Shown piece by piece: positions 43,305-51,739 of a stretch of 54,197 nucleotides of DNA. How positions within the stretch are numbered: the stretch's first letter is position 1; each line of letters opens with the position of its first letter. The stretch comes from Yoonia sp. (GTDB lineage: Bacteria > Pseudomonadota > Alphaproteobacteria > Rhodobacterales > Rhodobacteraceae), in the NCBI RefSeq assembly GCF_017854565.1, contig NZ_JAFMHJ010000023.1, positions 1-54,197 of the forward strand, given 5' to 3'. The notes beneath the pieces are model-generated. The model saw nothing but the letters and a program-made list of their open reading frames with translations. It had not been told where the DNA came from and did not search any database. The position numbers and the translations under genes were made by a program.

Positions 43305-45083
43305 ATGGGACGTTTTTTTCAGCCTCGTCTATTGGTCGTTGCCGGGTTTCTGGCGGCTGTGCTGGGCTTTGCCGGGGCGGTTTGGTGGTATGGCTATCTG
43401 GCCGCGCTTGCCCCCCTTGAGCAGCGCGCGCGGGCGGACCTTGCGCTGGCGTCGGATAGTCTGACCGGAGAGTTGCGCCGGTTTCGTGAATTGGCGGTGC
43501 TGACGGCGGATCACCCGATTGTGCCGCCACTGTTGGCGGGGCTGACGCCGGCCGTGATGGGCCGCCCCGTGCTGCAACAGATCGCAGACAAGACCGGATC
43601 GCTGGACATGATGCTGGTTGATGCCAATGGCCATTCCATCGTGACGACCAGTGGTGCGCCGGATATTGAACATGCGGGCAGTGACTATTTTGAGCGGGCG
43701 ATGGACGGGGCCTTGGGGCTGGGTCATTTTTACAGCGCGGCGTACAAGCGGCGGACGTTTGTATTTGCGGCCCCGGTGTTTTCAAAAGCCGGGCCGGTGC
43801 TGGGCGCTCTGGTGGTTTATGCGGACGTCGAAGCGGTCGAAGCATCATGGCGCGGCGCCCGCCCGGCACTGTTCTTTACCGACGATCAGGGGGTTATTTT
43901 TCTGTCGAGCAGGTCCGAGTTGGTGTTCCGATCCCGGATGACCGATCCGTCGCAAGTGCCCCAGATTGTCGGGTATCCTGTGGGTCAGATCGCCCCCTTT
44001 GTCGCGCATACCGAAGGCGCTTTGAACGGCTATGAAGTCTGGGATGTGGACGGGGGCCGTTATTTGCCGGCGCATGCGTTGCATCTGACGCTGGATTTGC
44101 CGGTGATCGGGATGACGGGCGAGGTATTGGTGGATACCGCGCCAGCGCGGCAGCTTGCGTCACTGCAGGCGGCTGTCGTGGCGGCTGTCTGTCTGGCCTT
44201 TGGGGCGCTGCTGTTTTTGGCGACAGGGCGGCGGCGCACGCTTGCCGCGCTGAATGCCAGACTTGAGGCGCGGGTCCGGGACCGCACGGCCGAGTTGTCA
44301 AAGCTCAATGAAGATCTGCGCCGCGAGGTGGCTGAGCGGACCACGGCGGAGCTGCGCCTGCAAAAAGCGCAGGATGATCTGGTGCAGGCGGGCAAGCTGT
44401 CGGCATTGGGGCAGATGTCTGCGGGGATCAGTCACGAGCTGAACCAGCCGCTGACCGCGATCCGGTCATTTGCTGAAAACGCGCAAGGTTTCCTGGAGCG
44501 AGGCAAGCCCGAGATTGCGGCCCAGAATTTGGGACGGATTTCGGAACTGGCCCGCCGGATGGGTCGCATCATCCGCAACCTGCGCGCCTTTGCGCGGCAA
44601 GAGGCGGAACCACCGATGGATGTTGATATTGTCGCGGTCATTGATGCGGTGCTGGAGATCATCGGCCCGCGTGCTGCGCAGGATGGTGTGACCCTGCATT
44701 GGGATCGTCCTGACGTTCCGGTGATCGTGCGCGGTGGAGAGGTCCGGTTGCAGCAAGTGATCCTTAACCTGGTCACCAATGGGATGGATGCGATGGAGGA
44801 AAGCGACCCCAAAATCGTGACCCTTGCGGTCGTGCAGGCTGGTGCGCGCACCACCGTTTCCGTGCGCGATACCGGGCCGGGGATTGCGGAGCCGGAAAAG
44901 ATATTCGATCCGTTTTATTCAACAAAGGCGGTGGGGGCTGCCGAGGGCATGGGGTTGGGGTTGTCGATATCATATGGCTTGGTGCAAAGTTTTGGTGGCG
45001 CGATCCGGGGCCGCAACCATCATGATGGTGGGGCGGTGTTTACCGTCGAGCTGGACACCGTAGCGCGGAAGGTGGCGGCATGA
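43305..45083 (+). CDS. dctB: DctB-like sensor histidine kinase
   Basis: DctB senses C4-dicarboxylates in the periplasm and phosphorylates DctD. From the ATG at 43305 the protein has 592 residues; ATGs at 43275 and 43227 are also in frame. The first membrane helix is at about residues 8-31. A periplasmic double-Cache region (to about residue 284) includes MLVDANGHSIVTTSGAPDI and FYSAAYKRRTFVFAAPVF. The second helix is at about residues 286-307. A coiled coil leads to the H box MSAGISHELNQPLTAIRSF (H377). N, G1 and G2 boxes read LQQVILNLVTNGMDAME, VRDTGPGIAEPEK and GMGLGLSISYGLVQSFGG. It overlaps dctD by 4 bp. Confidence 0.9.
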   Translation: MGRFFQPRLLVVAGFLAAVLGFAGAVWWYGYLAALAPLEQRARADLALASDSLTGELRRFRELAVLTADHPIVPPLLAGLTPAVMGRPVLQQIADKTGSLDMMLVDANGHSIVTTSGAPDIEHAGSDYFERAMDGALGLGHFYSAAYKRRTFVFAAPVFSKAGPVLGALVVYADVEAVEASWRGARPALFFTDDQGVIFLSSRSELVFRSRMTDPSQVPQIVGYPVGQIAPFVAHTEGALNGYEVWDVDGGRYLPAHALHLTLDLPVIGMTGEVLVDTAPARQLASLQAAVVAAVCLAFGALLFLATGRRRTLAALNARLEARVRDRTAELSKLNEDLRREVAERTTAELRLQKAQDDLVQAGKLSALGQMSAGISHELNQPLTAIRSFAENAQGFLERGKPEIAAQNLGRISELARRMGRIIRNLRAFARQEAEPPMDVDIVAVIDAVLEIIGPRAAQDGVTLHWDRPDVPVIVRGGEVRLQQVILNLVTNGMDAMEESDPKIVTLAVVQAGARTTVSVRDTGPGIAEPEKIFDPFYSTKAVGAAEGMGLGLSISYGLVQSFGGAIRGRNHHDGGAVFTVELDTVARKVAA

Positions 45084-46306
45084 CCCGACGGGTTCTTTTG
45101 GTGGATGACGACCGCGATATCCGCGAGGCGCTGGGGCAGACGCTTGAGCTTGCCGAACTGCTGCCGACGGTGGCGGGGTCGTTCGTGGAAGCCAAGGATC
45201 ATCTGACCCCTGATTTCGCAGGCGTGGTGGTGACCGATATTCGGATGCCGGGGCGCGATGGATTTTTCCTGCTTGATTTTGTGCGTAATGTGGACGTCGA
45301 CCTGCCCGTTATCTTGCTGACCGGCGAGGCGGATATCCCCATGGCGGTGCGTGCGATGTCGGCAGGTGCCTATGATTTTCTGGAAAAGCCTTGTGCGCCG
45401 CGGGATTTTGTTGCCGTGGTCGAGCGAGCCTTGCAGGCGCGCGCGCTGGTTTTGGAAAACCGCCGTCTGAAACACGAACTGCAAGCCGGTGATGCCGCAT
45501 CGCGTTTGTTGTTTGGCGAGTCACGGTTGGCCAACGAGTTGCGCAATCAGGCCCGTGCGGCGGCCCGTGCGGGCACCGAGGCGCTGATTGTCGGCGAGCA
45601 GGGGTCGGGTACGTCCAAGATCGCCGAGGTGATCCATTTGCTGTCATCCAAGGCGTCACGTCCGTTTGTCAAACGGGCAGCATCATCGCTGAACGAGGCG
45701 GGGCTGGCGCGGGCATTCGCGGATGCGTTGGATGGCACGCTGTATCTGGATGAGGTCACGGGCCTTGATCCGGCCACCCAGCTTTATCTGCTGGACCGGC
45801 TGGAGGAGGGCGGCGCGGCGCGGGTCTTGGCGGGGACGACCCGCGATCTGAAGGCTGCGTTGGCCGATGGCGGCTTTAATGCAGAATTGTTCTATCGTCT
45901 GGACCTGATACGCGTCCGTATTCCCGCCCTGCGCGAACGCCCTGCCGATATTCCGGTTCTTTTTCAGCACTATGTCGCACAGGCGAGCGAACAGGCGAAC
46001 CTGACACCGCCCATCGTAACCGCAGAACACACAGCCCGGCTGATGGCGCAGGATTGGCCCGGAAACGCGCGGGCCTTGATGAATGTCGCGATGCGCTTTG
46101 CGCTGGGTCTGGACGAAAGCGATGTGCCGCGCGGGGCTGGGTTGGCGGCGCAGATGGCCCAGGTGGAACGGTCGCTGCTGGTGGCCGCCTTGCAGCGGCA
46201 CGAAGGCCGCGCGTCCGAGGTCGCCCGTGATCTGCAACTGCCGCGCAAAACATTTTATGACAAGCTGAACAAATACGGGTTGCGTCCTGACGATTTTCGC
46301 AATTAG
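45080..46306 (+). CDS. dctD: DctD-like response regulator lacking GAFTGA
   Basis: This 408-residue regulator has a receiver domain with phospho-acceptor D53 (VVTDIRMPGRDG) and K103. The AAA region is degenerate: the Walker A equivalent is VGEQGSGTSKIAEVIH, where the usual GK lysine is T. The segment that should hold ELFGHE...GAFTGA is missing between SLNEAGLARAF and the Walker B strand TLYLDEVTG. The arginine finger FNAELFYRLD is kept. The Fis-type HTH at the end is ASEVARDLQLPRKTFYDKLN. GAFTGA contacts sigma-54, so it is predicted not to drive sigma-54. A similar loss is known for Rhodobacter capsulatus NtrC. It should act with sigma-70 polymerase or as a repressor. Confidence 0.88.
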   Translation: MTRRVLLVDDDRDIREALGQTLELAELLPTVAGSFVEAKDHLTPDFAGVVVTDIRMPGRDGFFLLDFVRNVDVDLPVILLTGEADIPMAVRAMSAGAYDFLEKPCAPRDFVAVVERALQARALVLENRRLKHELQAGDAASRLLFGESRLANELRNQARAAARAGTEALIVGEQGSGTSKIAEVIHLLSSKASRPFVKRAASSLNEAGLARAFADALDGTLYLDEVTGLDPATQLYLLDRLEEGGAARVLAGTTRDLKAALADGGFNAELFYRLDLIRVRIPALRERPADIPVLFQHYVAQASEQANLTPPIVTAEHTARLMAQDWPGNARALMNVAMRFALGLDESDVPRGAGLAAQMAQVERSLLVAALQRHEGRASEVARDLQLPRKTFYDKLNKYGLRPDDFRN

Positions 46307-46456
46307 ATGGCGAGCAACCGAGACGTGAAACCGCGACACTCTGCCGCGCAGATCTAACGGTTTTGTGTGTTAGCCTGCATGCAGTTGGATACCGTAACCG
46401 AACCGGTAAGTATTCGGACCCGGACGTTCAATGCGTGAACAAGGGGAGGGGCGTTC

Positions 46457-47290
46457 ATGGCTCAAGCGCCACTGAGCGAAGACGTGTTTGATCGTTCTGA
46501 GTATGAGCGCGCCAGTCACCAGCTGCGGCTTGTTGGGCGCGAATTACCGCCAGACGCCGTGTCAGGGCTTGCCCGCGAAGTTGTGAGACGCCTTGCGTTT
46601 CGCGTGCCAAAGTCATCGGCGTCGAAACGGCTGCCGTCGGTGGCGCAAATAGATCTGCTATGCCACGCGCTTTTGTCATCAGATTCCACTGCCGGTGACC
46701 GGGTCATTCTTGACGCGCAACGCGAGGGTCTGGAAGATCAGACGATTTATCTGGGCTATATTGCGGGTGCCGCGCGCCGCCTTGGTGAGATGTGGAATGA
46801 AGATTCCGCATCGTTTGTCGAGGTCACAATCGCCTGTGGGCGCCTGTACCGAATCATTCGGGGCCTGCGCCATGTGATTGCATCCGACTTCACGGCGGGC
46901 CGCGAAGACCACCCCGCCCTTTTCGCGCTGGTTCCCGGGGAAACCCACACGCTGGGGATCGAGATCGCGACGGATCTGTTTCGGCGCGAAGGCTGGGACG
47001 TTGATTTGGCGGTTGGCATGTCGCATGACGCATTGATCGACAAAAGCGAGAACCGTAATTACGGGGCGATTGTGCTGGTTGCGAATTCTGATCTGATGCT
47101 GCACACGCTGACCCGGCTGATCGTGGCACTGCGCATCACGCAACCGCTGGCGCATATCGTCGTGGCGGGAAAAATCCTGAATCATCTACCAAATCTGGCA
47201 GAGATCACCGGCGTTGATGGCACCATTACCAGTCTCGAGACGGCTGTTAGTACACTCAGAGGCGTCATCGGGGATGCTGCTGCCGGCTAG
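46457..47290 (+). CDS. PpaA/AerR-like B12-binding (SCHIC-type) regulator
   Basis: The 277-residue protein starts after GGGGAGGGGCGTTC. The N-terminal 150 residues are helical, with QREGLEDQTIYLGYIAGAA, RRLGEMWNEDSASFVEVTIA and CGRLYRIIRGLR as in PpaA/AerR proteins. The C-terminal cobalamin-type domain has FALVPGETHTLGIEIATDLF and REGWDVDLAVG, in which H-x-x-G follows E rather than the usual D. AerR/PpaA bind cobalamin or heme and modulate CrtJ/PpsR in photosynthetic bacteria. No photosynthesis gene lies here. It sits 150 bp after dctD and 218 bp before dctP, so it may link light, B12 or redox state to transport. Confidence 0.82.
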   Translation: MAQAPLSEDVFDRSEYERASHQLRLVGRELPPDAVSGLAREVVRRLAFRVPKSSASKRLPSVAQIDLLCHALLSSDSTAGDRVILDAQREGLEDQTIYLGYIAGAARRLGEMWNEDSASFVEVTIACGRLYRIIRGLRHVIASDFTAGREDHPALFALVPGETHTLGIEIATDLFRREGWDVDLAVGMSHDALIDKSENRNYGAIVLVANSDLMLHTLTRLIVALRITQPLAHIVVAGKILNHLPNLAEITGVDGTITSLETAVSTLRGVIGDAAAG

Positions 47291-47292
47291 AG

Positions 47293-47310
47293 TGTGCGGA
47301 GATCCGCACT
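47293..47310. promoter_or_regulatory. dyad upstream of dctP, candidate DctD operator
   Basis: GTGCGGA-GA-TCCGCAC (47294-47309) is a perfect 7+2+7 dyad just after the stop of the B12-binding gene. It resembles the DctD-binding dyad upstream of rhizobial dctA as I remember it (TGTGCGG...CCGCACA). A weaker copy, TGTGTGGGATTTCACCCA (47325-47342), lies about 31 bp on, close to three helical turns. It could alternatively be a terminator of the preceding gene. Confidence 0.55.
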
Positions 47311-47347
47311 GATGGCGTAAACATTTGTGTGGGATTTCACCCAATTT

Positions 47348-47363
47348 TGGCGATGGTTTTGCC
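47348..47363 (+). promoter_or_regulatory. sigma-54-like -24/-12 sequence upstream of dctP
   Basis: TGGCGATGGTTTTGCC matches the spacing and the conserved GG and GC of the sigma-54 consensus (TGGCACGNNNNTTGCW), with differences in the ACG part and the last base. It would place the start of transcription near 47375, about 135 bp before dctP. A chance match is possible, and DctD here lacks the sigma-54 contact loop. Confidence 0.35.
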
Positions 47364-47508
47364 GCTTTTTGGAATTCCCGTTCCTTTTCAGATACATACG
47401 CCCATTTCGCAGAGCCGCTTAAAAATGCTTGCGGGCGGCTGTTTGCCGCTGTCAGTTGTCCACGTCCGTCCGCACAGGGCGACGAGCATTCTCTAGGGAG
47501 GAGATACT

Positions 47509-48525
47509 ATGACATTTCTGAAAGCTGCAGCTGCAATGGCCGCACTGTCAATCACTGCAACAATGGCGCAGGCCGATGCCCACACCGGCGGCTGTGACGA
47601 CGGCGAGATCGTCGTGAAGTTCAGCCATGTGACGAACACGGACCGTCACCCAAAGGGGATCGCCGCCACGCTGCTGATGGAGCGGGTCAATACCGAGATG
47701 GACGGCACGATGTGCGTGGAAGTCTTTCCGAACTCCACGCTTTACACCGATGAGCAAGTGATCGAAGCGATGTTGCGCGGCGACGTGCAGCTGGCGGCAC
47801 CTTCGCTGTCACTGTTTGAATCAATCACCAAAGCATACCGGTTGTTCGACTTGCCGTTCATGTTCAAAAACATTGATGCCGTCGATGCGTTTCAGGCGTC
47901 TGAGACTGGCCAAAACATGCTGGACGCCATGCAGCGTCGCGGTGTGCAGGGCCTTGGCTACTGGCACAATGGCATGAAGCAAATCAGTGCGAATGTACCG
48001 CTGAACGCGCCGTCTGATGCCAATGGCCTGAAGTTCCGCGTGCAGCCGTCTGACGTGCTGGTCGCACAGATGCAAGCGCTGGGTGCATCACCGCAGCCGA
48101 TGGCCTTTTCGGAAGTATATGGTGCCTTGCAGACGGGCGTTGTGGACGGTCAGGAAAACACTTGGTCGAACATCTATGGTCAGAAGTTCTTTGAAGTGCA
48201 GGACGGTATCACAGAAACCAACCACGGTATCATCGACTATATGGTCGTGTCGTCGGTCGATTTCCTTGACAGCCTTGACCCGGCAGTGCGCGAGCAGTTC
48301 CTGACGATCCTCAATGATGTCACAACATCGCGGAACGCGGCCGTGAAAGAGGTGGACCTTGCTGCCCGTCAGTCCATTCTGGACGCTGGTGGCAAGATCG
48401 TCGAGCTGACGCCAGAGCAGCGTACGGTCTGGGTTGAGACGATGAAGCCGGTTTGGTCGCAGTTCGCGGAAGAAGTCGGTCAAGACAACATCGACGCGGC
48501 ACAGGCGATCAACGACTCTATGTAA
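47509..48525 (+). CDS. dctP: TRAP transporter substrate-binding protein DctP
   Basis: DctP is the periplasmic receptor of a tripartite TRAP transporter for organic acids. The 338-residue protein starts after GGGAGGAG. Residues 1-24 are a signal peptide (MTFLKAAAAMAALSITATMA). The mature domain has VKFSHVTNTDRHPKG, the arginine motif LKFRVQPSDVLVAQMQALGA and the DctP signature AFSEVYGALQTGVVDGQENT. The extra N-terminal GGCDDGE carries one cysteine. The arginine contacts the substrate carboxylate, and C4-dicarboxylates are the likely substrate given the adjacent dctBD. It starts the dctPQM operon. Confidence 0.94.
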   Translation: MTFLKAAAAMAALSITATMAQADAHTGGCDDGEIVVKFSHVTNTDRHPKGIAATLLMERVNTEMDGTMCVEVFPNSTLYTDEQVIEAMLRGDVQLAAPSLSLFESITKAYRLFDLPFMFKNIDAVDAFQASETGQNMLDAMQRRGVQGLGYWHNGMKQISANVPLNAPSDANGLKFRVQPSDVLVAQMQALGASPQPMAFSEVYGALQTGVVDGQENTWSNIYGQKFFEVQDGITETNHGIIDYMVVSSVDFLDSLDPAVREQFLTILNDVTTSRNAAVKEVDLAARQSILDAGGKIVELTPEQRTVWVETMKPVWSQFAEEVGQDNIDAAQAINDSM

Positions 48526-48590
48526 GTCGCTGACACGGGCGGCCCGGACATATTTCCGGGCCGCATTCCTGCCATCCCGGGGAGGGGACC

Positions 48591-49274
48591 ATGAGCAGTA
48601 AATATGCGCCCAAAGGGCCGGTTGGCCGTGCCGTTCACGGATTAGAGGAAAATGCCATTGCGGGGTTGCTTGGTCTGATGACCATGCTGACGTTTGCGAA
48701 TGTTATCCTGCGCTATGGCTTTAACAGCTCGATCATCTGGAGCCTTGAGGTCGTGCTGGTTCTGTTTGCCTGGCTGGTTTTGTTTGGCATTTCTTATGGT
48801 TTCAAGGTGACGGCCCATTTGGGCGTCGACGCGATTACCAACATATTGGCACCGCGTCCGCGCAAGGTGGTCGCCCTGATCGCCGGGGTCATTACGATAT
48901 TTTATGGCATTTTGATCATGAAAGGCGCCTGGGACCAATGGGCCCCCTTTGCTGATCTGCCGCCGACCACCGGGACATGGTTTCCCACTGGGTTTGATAC
49001 TGCGGCACGTGGCCGTAGTTTCTTTGAAACCGACCAGATCCCGATGCCCGACTGGCTGCGGTTTCTGGAGGGTTGGATCAACTATGGTGAAAGCTATAAC
49101 AAGCTGCCCCGGATGATCCCCTATATGATCCTGCCCATTGCTTCAGCGTTGATCCTGTTCCGGATTTGCCAGGCCGTCTGGCGGATTTGGACAGGCGAAA
49201 GCGAGAGCCTGATTGTCAGCCACGAAGCTGAAGACGCGGTCGCAGAAGCCGCCAAGCTGAACAAGGAGGCCTGA
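48591..49274 (+). CDS. dctQ: TRAP transporter small permease DctQ
   Basis: The 227-residue inner-membrane protein has four membrane helices. It carries the DctQ features NAIAGLLGLMTMLTFANVILRY and LEVVLVLFAWLVLFGISYGF. The stretch FKVTAHLGVDAITNIL is the conserved helix pair. It is longer than typical DctQ (about 165-190 residues) because a 50-residue loop (about residues 122-170) lies before the last helix PYMILPIASALILF. It starts 65 bp after dctP and 5 bp before dctM, with a GGGGAGGGG ribosome site. Confidence 0.9.
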   Translation: MSSKYAPKGPVGRAVHGLEENAIAGLLGLMTMLTFANVILRYGFNSSIIWSLEVVLVLFAWLVLFGISYGFKVTAHLGVDAITNILAPRPRKVVALIAGVITIFYGILIMKGAWDQWAPFADLPPTTGTWFPTGFDTAARGRSFFETDQIPMPDWLRFLEGWINYGESYNKLPRMIPYMILPIASALILFRICQAVWRIWTGESESLIVSHEAEDAVAEAAKLNKEA

Positions 49275-49279
49275 GGGTC

Positions 49280-50755
49280 ATGGAAGTTGCACTGCTATTC
49301 ATGATGATTATCAGCCTTCTGCTATTGGGGGTGCCGATTGCGGTGGCCCTTGGCATCAGCTCGATCATCTTTCAACTGGTGTTTTCGGATACGTCTTTGG
49401 CCGCTGTCGCGCAGTCGCTGTATCAGGCGATGGCCGGGCATTATACGCTGCTGGCCATTCCGTTCTTTGTGCTGGCGTCATCGTTTATGTCCACCGGCGG
49501 CGTGGCCAAGCGGATCATCCGTTTCGCCATTGCCTGTGTCGGGCATTTGCAGGGCGGTCTGGCGATTGCGGGTGTTTTTGCCTGTATGATGTTTGCGGCG
49601 CTTTCGGGATCATCCCCGGCGACGGTGGTTGCTATCGGGTCAATTGTGATCGCGGCCATGACACAGGTCGGCTATACCAAGGAATTCGCGGCCGGGGTGA
49701 TCTGTAACGCGGGTACTCTTGGTATTCTGATCCCGCCGTCCATCGTGATGGTGGTCTATGCGTCGGCCACTGACGTGTCGGTGGGCCGGATGTTTCTGGC
49801 CGGTGTCATACCGGGTCTGATGGCAGGCGCGATGCTGATGATCACGATCTATGTGATTGCCCGCTTCAAGAATATGCCCAAGGGCGAATGGCTGGGCTGG
49901 GGCGAGGTGTTTGACAGTTTCCGTGATGCGCTTTGGGGGCTTTTTCTGATCGTGATCATCATGGCGGGTATTTATGGCCACCCTTGGATCCGCATCGAAG
50001 AAGGTTTAAGCCTGTTTTACTGGCAAGGCGGTGCCTTTACCCCGACTGAGGCGGCAGCCGTTGCGGCAGTTTATGCCTTCATCGTGGCGACATTCATCTA
50101 TCGTGACATGGGGCCGCTGGCCGCACGCGCGGAGGATGGGACTTTGCCTGTCGGCGCGCAGAGTCTGTCAGCGGCGGCCGTGCCGCAGCGCGCGACCGTC
50201 CTGCAAAAGCCATGGGTCTTGGTCACGGCGTTCTTTCACAAAGATACCCGCGAAACATTATTCGAGGGTGGCAAGCTGACGATCACGCTGATGTTCATTA
50301 TCGCCAACGCTTTGCTGTTGAAGCATGTGCTGACGGATGAGCAGATTCCGCAGCACATCGCAGGTGCGATGCTGAGCGCGGGTCTGGGCCCGGTGATGTT
50401 CTTGGTGATGGTGAACGTGATCCTGCTGATTGGCGGGCAATTCATGGAGCCGTCAGGCCTGATCGTGATCGTCGCGCCGCTGGTGTTTCCGATTGCGATC
50501 CAGCTGGGCATTGATCCGATTCACCTGGGTATCATCATGGTGGTCAACATGGAGATTGGGATGATTACGCCGCCGGTGGGGTTGAACCTGTTCGTGACCT
50601 CGGGTGTGGCGGGTATGCCGATGATGGCCGTGGTACGTGCGGCGCTGCCGTTCCTGGCGGTCCTCTTCGTTTTCCTGATCTTGATTACATATATCCCGAT
50701 CATCTCGACCTATTTGCCAACCTTGTTTATGGGGCCGGAAATTATCGTGAGGTAG
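49280..50755 (+). CDS. dctM: TRAP transporter large permease DctM
   Basis: DctM is the 12-helix symporter that drives uptake with sodium. The 491-residue protein has MIISLLLLGVPIAVALGISS, the conserved FVLASSFMSTGGVAKRII and GSSPATVVAIGSIVIAAM, and GILIPPSIVMVVYAS. The later half has GGQFMEPSGLIVIVAPLV and MITPPVGLNLFVTSGVAG. A hydrophilic insertion of about 50 residues (around residues 270-325, with RAEDGTLPVGAQSL) makes it longer than the usual 425. A perfect terminator hairpin follows 25 bp after the stop. Confidence 0.94.
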   Translation: MEVALLFMMIISLLLLGVPIAVALGISSIIFQLVFSDTSLAAVAQSLYQAMAGHYTLLAIPFFVLASSFMSTGGVAKRIIRFAIACVGHLQGGLAIAGVFACMMFAALSGSSPATVVAIGSIVIAAMTQVGYTKEFAAGVICNAGTLGILIPPSIVMVVYASATDVSVGRMFLAGVIPGLMAGAMLMITIYVIARFKNMPKGEWLGWGEVFDSFRDALWGLFLIVIIMAGIYGHPWIRIEEGLSLFYWQGGAFTPTEAAAVAAVYAFIVATFIYRDMGPLAARAEDGTLPVGAQSLSAAAVPQRATVLQKPWVLVTAFFHKDTRETLFEGGKLTITLMFIIANALLLKHVLTDEQIPQHIAGAMLSAGLGPVMFLVMVNVILLIGGQFMEPSGLIVIVAPLVFPIAIQLGIDPIHLGIIMVVNMEIGMITPPVGLNLFVTSGVAGMPMMAVVRAALPFLAVLFVFLILITYIPIISTYLPTLFMGPEIIVR

Positions 50756-50780
50756 CCAAGCGATCTGCGTTGGAACGACG

Positions 50781-50815
50781 AAAGGCGACGCTTTGTACAA
50801 AGCGTCGCCTTTTTT
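50781..50815 (+). terminator. terminator of dctPQM
   Basis: A 32-bp perfect palindrome (50781-50812) forms a long stem ending in AAAGGCGACGC / GCGTCGCCTTT. It is followed by further Ts on the plus strand. It lies 25 bp after the dctM stop and about 70 bp from the tpiA stop on the other strand, so it may terminate both. Confidence 0.9.
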
Positions 50816-50884
50816 GTGGGGTCGATCAAATTTCTGGAAATTTGATGCGCGCCGCGCGGGAGTATTTGGTGGACACAAGAAGCG

Positions 50885-51616
50885 TCAGCTTGCGGCGAGT
50901 GCCGTGATAATTGGCGAGAAATCATCGGCTTTGAGGCTGGCACCGCCCACCAGCGCGCCATCGACCTCCGGAACGGCAAAAATCTCTGCGGCATTGCTGC
51001 CTTTGACCGAGCCGCCATAAAGAATTCGCATATTATCGCCGTCCGTGAAACGGGCGGTCAGCCGTGCGCGTATATGTGCGTGGACCTGTCCGATCTGGGC
51101 AAGCGTCGGGACCTTGCCGGTGCCGATGGCCCAGACCGGTTCATACGCGATCACGGTATTGTAGGCGGTGGCGTTGGCTGGAACAGAGCCGGCAAGCTGG
51201 CGGTCAATGATATCCAGTGTCGTGCCTGCATCGCGTTCGGCCAAGGTTTCACCGATGCATATCACAGTCGAAAGCCCGGCGGCATAGGCGGCCATGGATT
51301 TGGCAGCGATCATACTGTCTGTTTCTGCGTGGTCGGCGCGGCGTTCTGAATGGCCCGTGATCACGTAGGTTGCGCCGGCATCCGCCAGCATCTGGGCGCT
51401 GATATCGCCTGTATGCGCCCCTGCGGTCACGGCGTGGCAATCCTGTCCGCCGATATCGAAAAGAGTCTCCTGACACGCGCAAATCAGCGTGGCAGGTGGG
51501 CAGATGAGGATGTCGACGGTGGCGTCGGAATGCCGTTCGGCGAGCGTTTGCAGCTCTGCCAGATCGGCGCGCAGGCCGTTCATTTTCCAGTTTCCGGCGG
51601 CGAGTTTACGGCGCAT
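50885..51616 (-). CDS. tpiA: triose-phosphate isomerase
   Basis: TpiA interconverts DHAP and glyceraldehyde-3-phosphate. The 243-residue protein has the catalytic set: AAGNWKMNG (K11), [11 protein letters not shown] (H about 92) and [17 protein letters not shown] (E about 162, with the flexible loop). [17 protein letters not shown] and [12 protein letters not shown] bind the phosphate. The ribosome site is GAAAGGAAAC. It is divergent from the dioxygenase gene. Confidence 0.96.
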   Translation of the reverse strand: MRRKLAAGNWKMNGLRADLAELQTLAERHSDATVDILICPPATLICACQETLFDIGGQDCHAVTAGAHTGDISAQMLADAGATYVITGHSERRADHAETDSMIAAKSMAAYAAGLSTVICIGETLAERDAGTTLDIIDRQLAGSVPANATAYNTVIAYEPVWAIGTGKVPTLAQIGQVHAHIRARLTARFTDGDNMRILYGGSVKGSNAAEIFAVPEVDGALVGGASLKADDFSPIITALAAS

Positions 51617-51739
51617 CTTGTTTCCTTTCGGCTGATCGTTGGCCTGTTAGGTAGCAACCTGCGGGCGGTAGGGGAAGGGTCTTGCCCTGACGGGCGTTAT
51701 TGCGCATCAGGGTTTCATTGGTTTTGGGAGGAGGGCGAC

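Noticed and set aside
46457..47290. A photosynthesis gene cluster around the PpaA-like gene
   Set aside because: No puf, bch, crt or ppsR gene is in the window.
47325..47597. Open frame overlapping the dctP start
   Set aside because: It overlaps the promoter region and the dctP signal peptide in another frame, with no ribosome site.
51350..51739. N-terminal extension of the dioxygenase frame
   Set aside because: It runs antisense through tpiA; the ATG at 51740 has a strong ribosome site and starts the domain.
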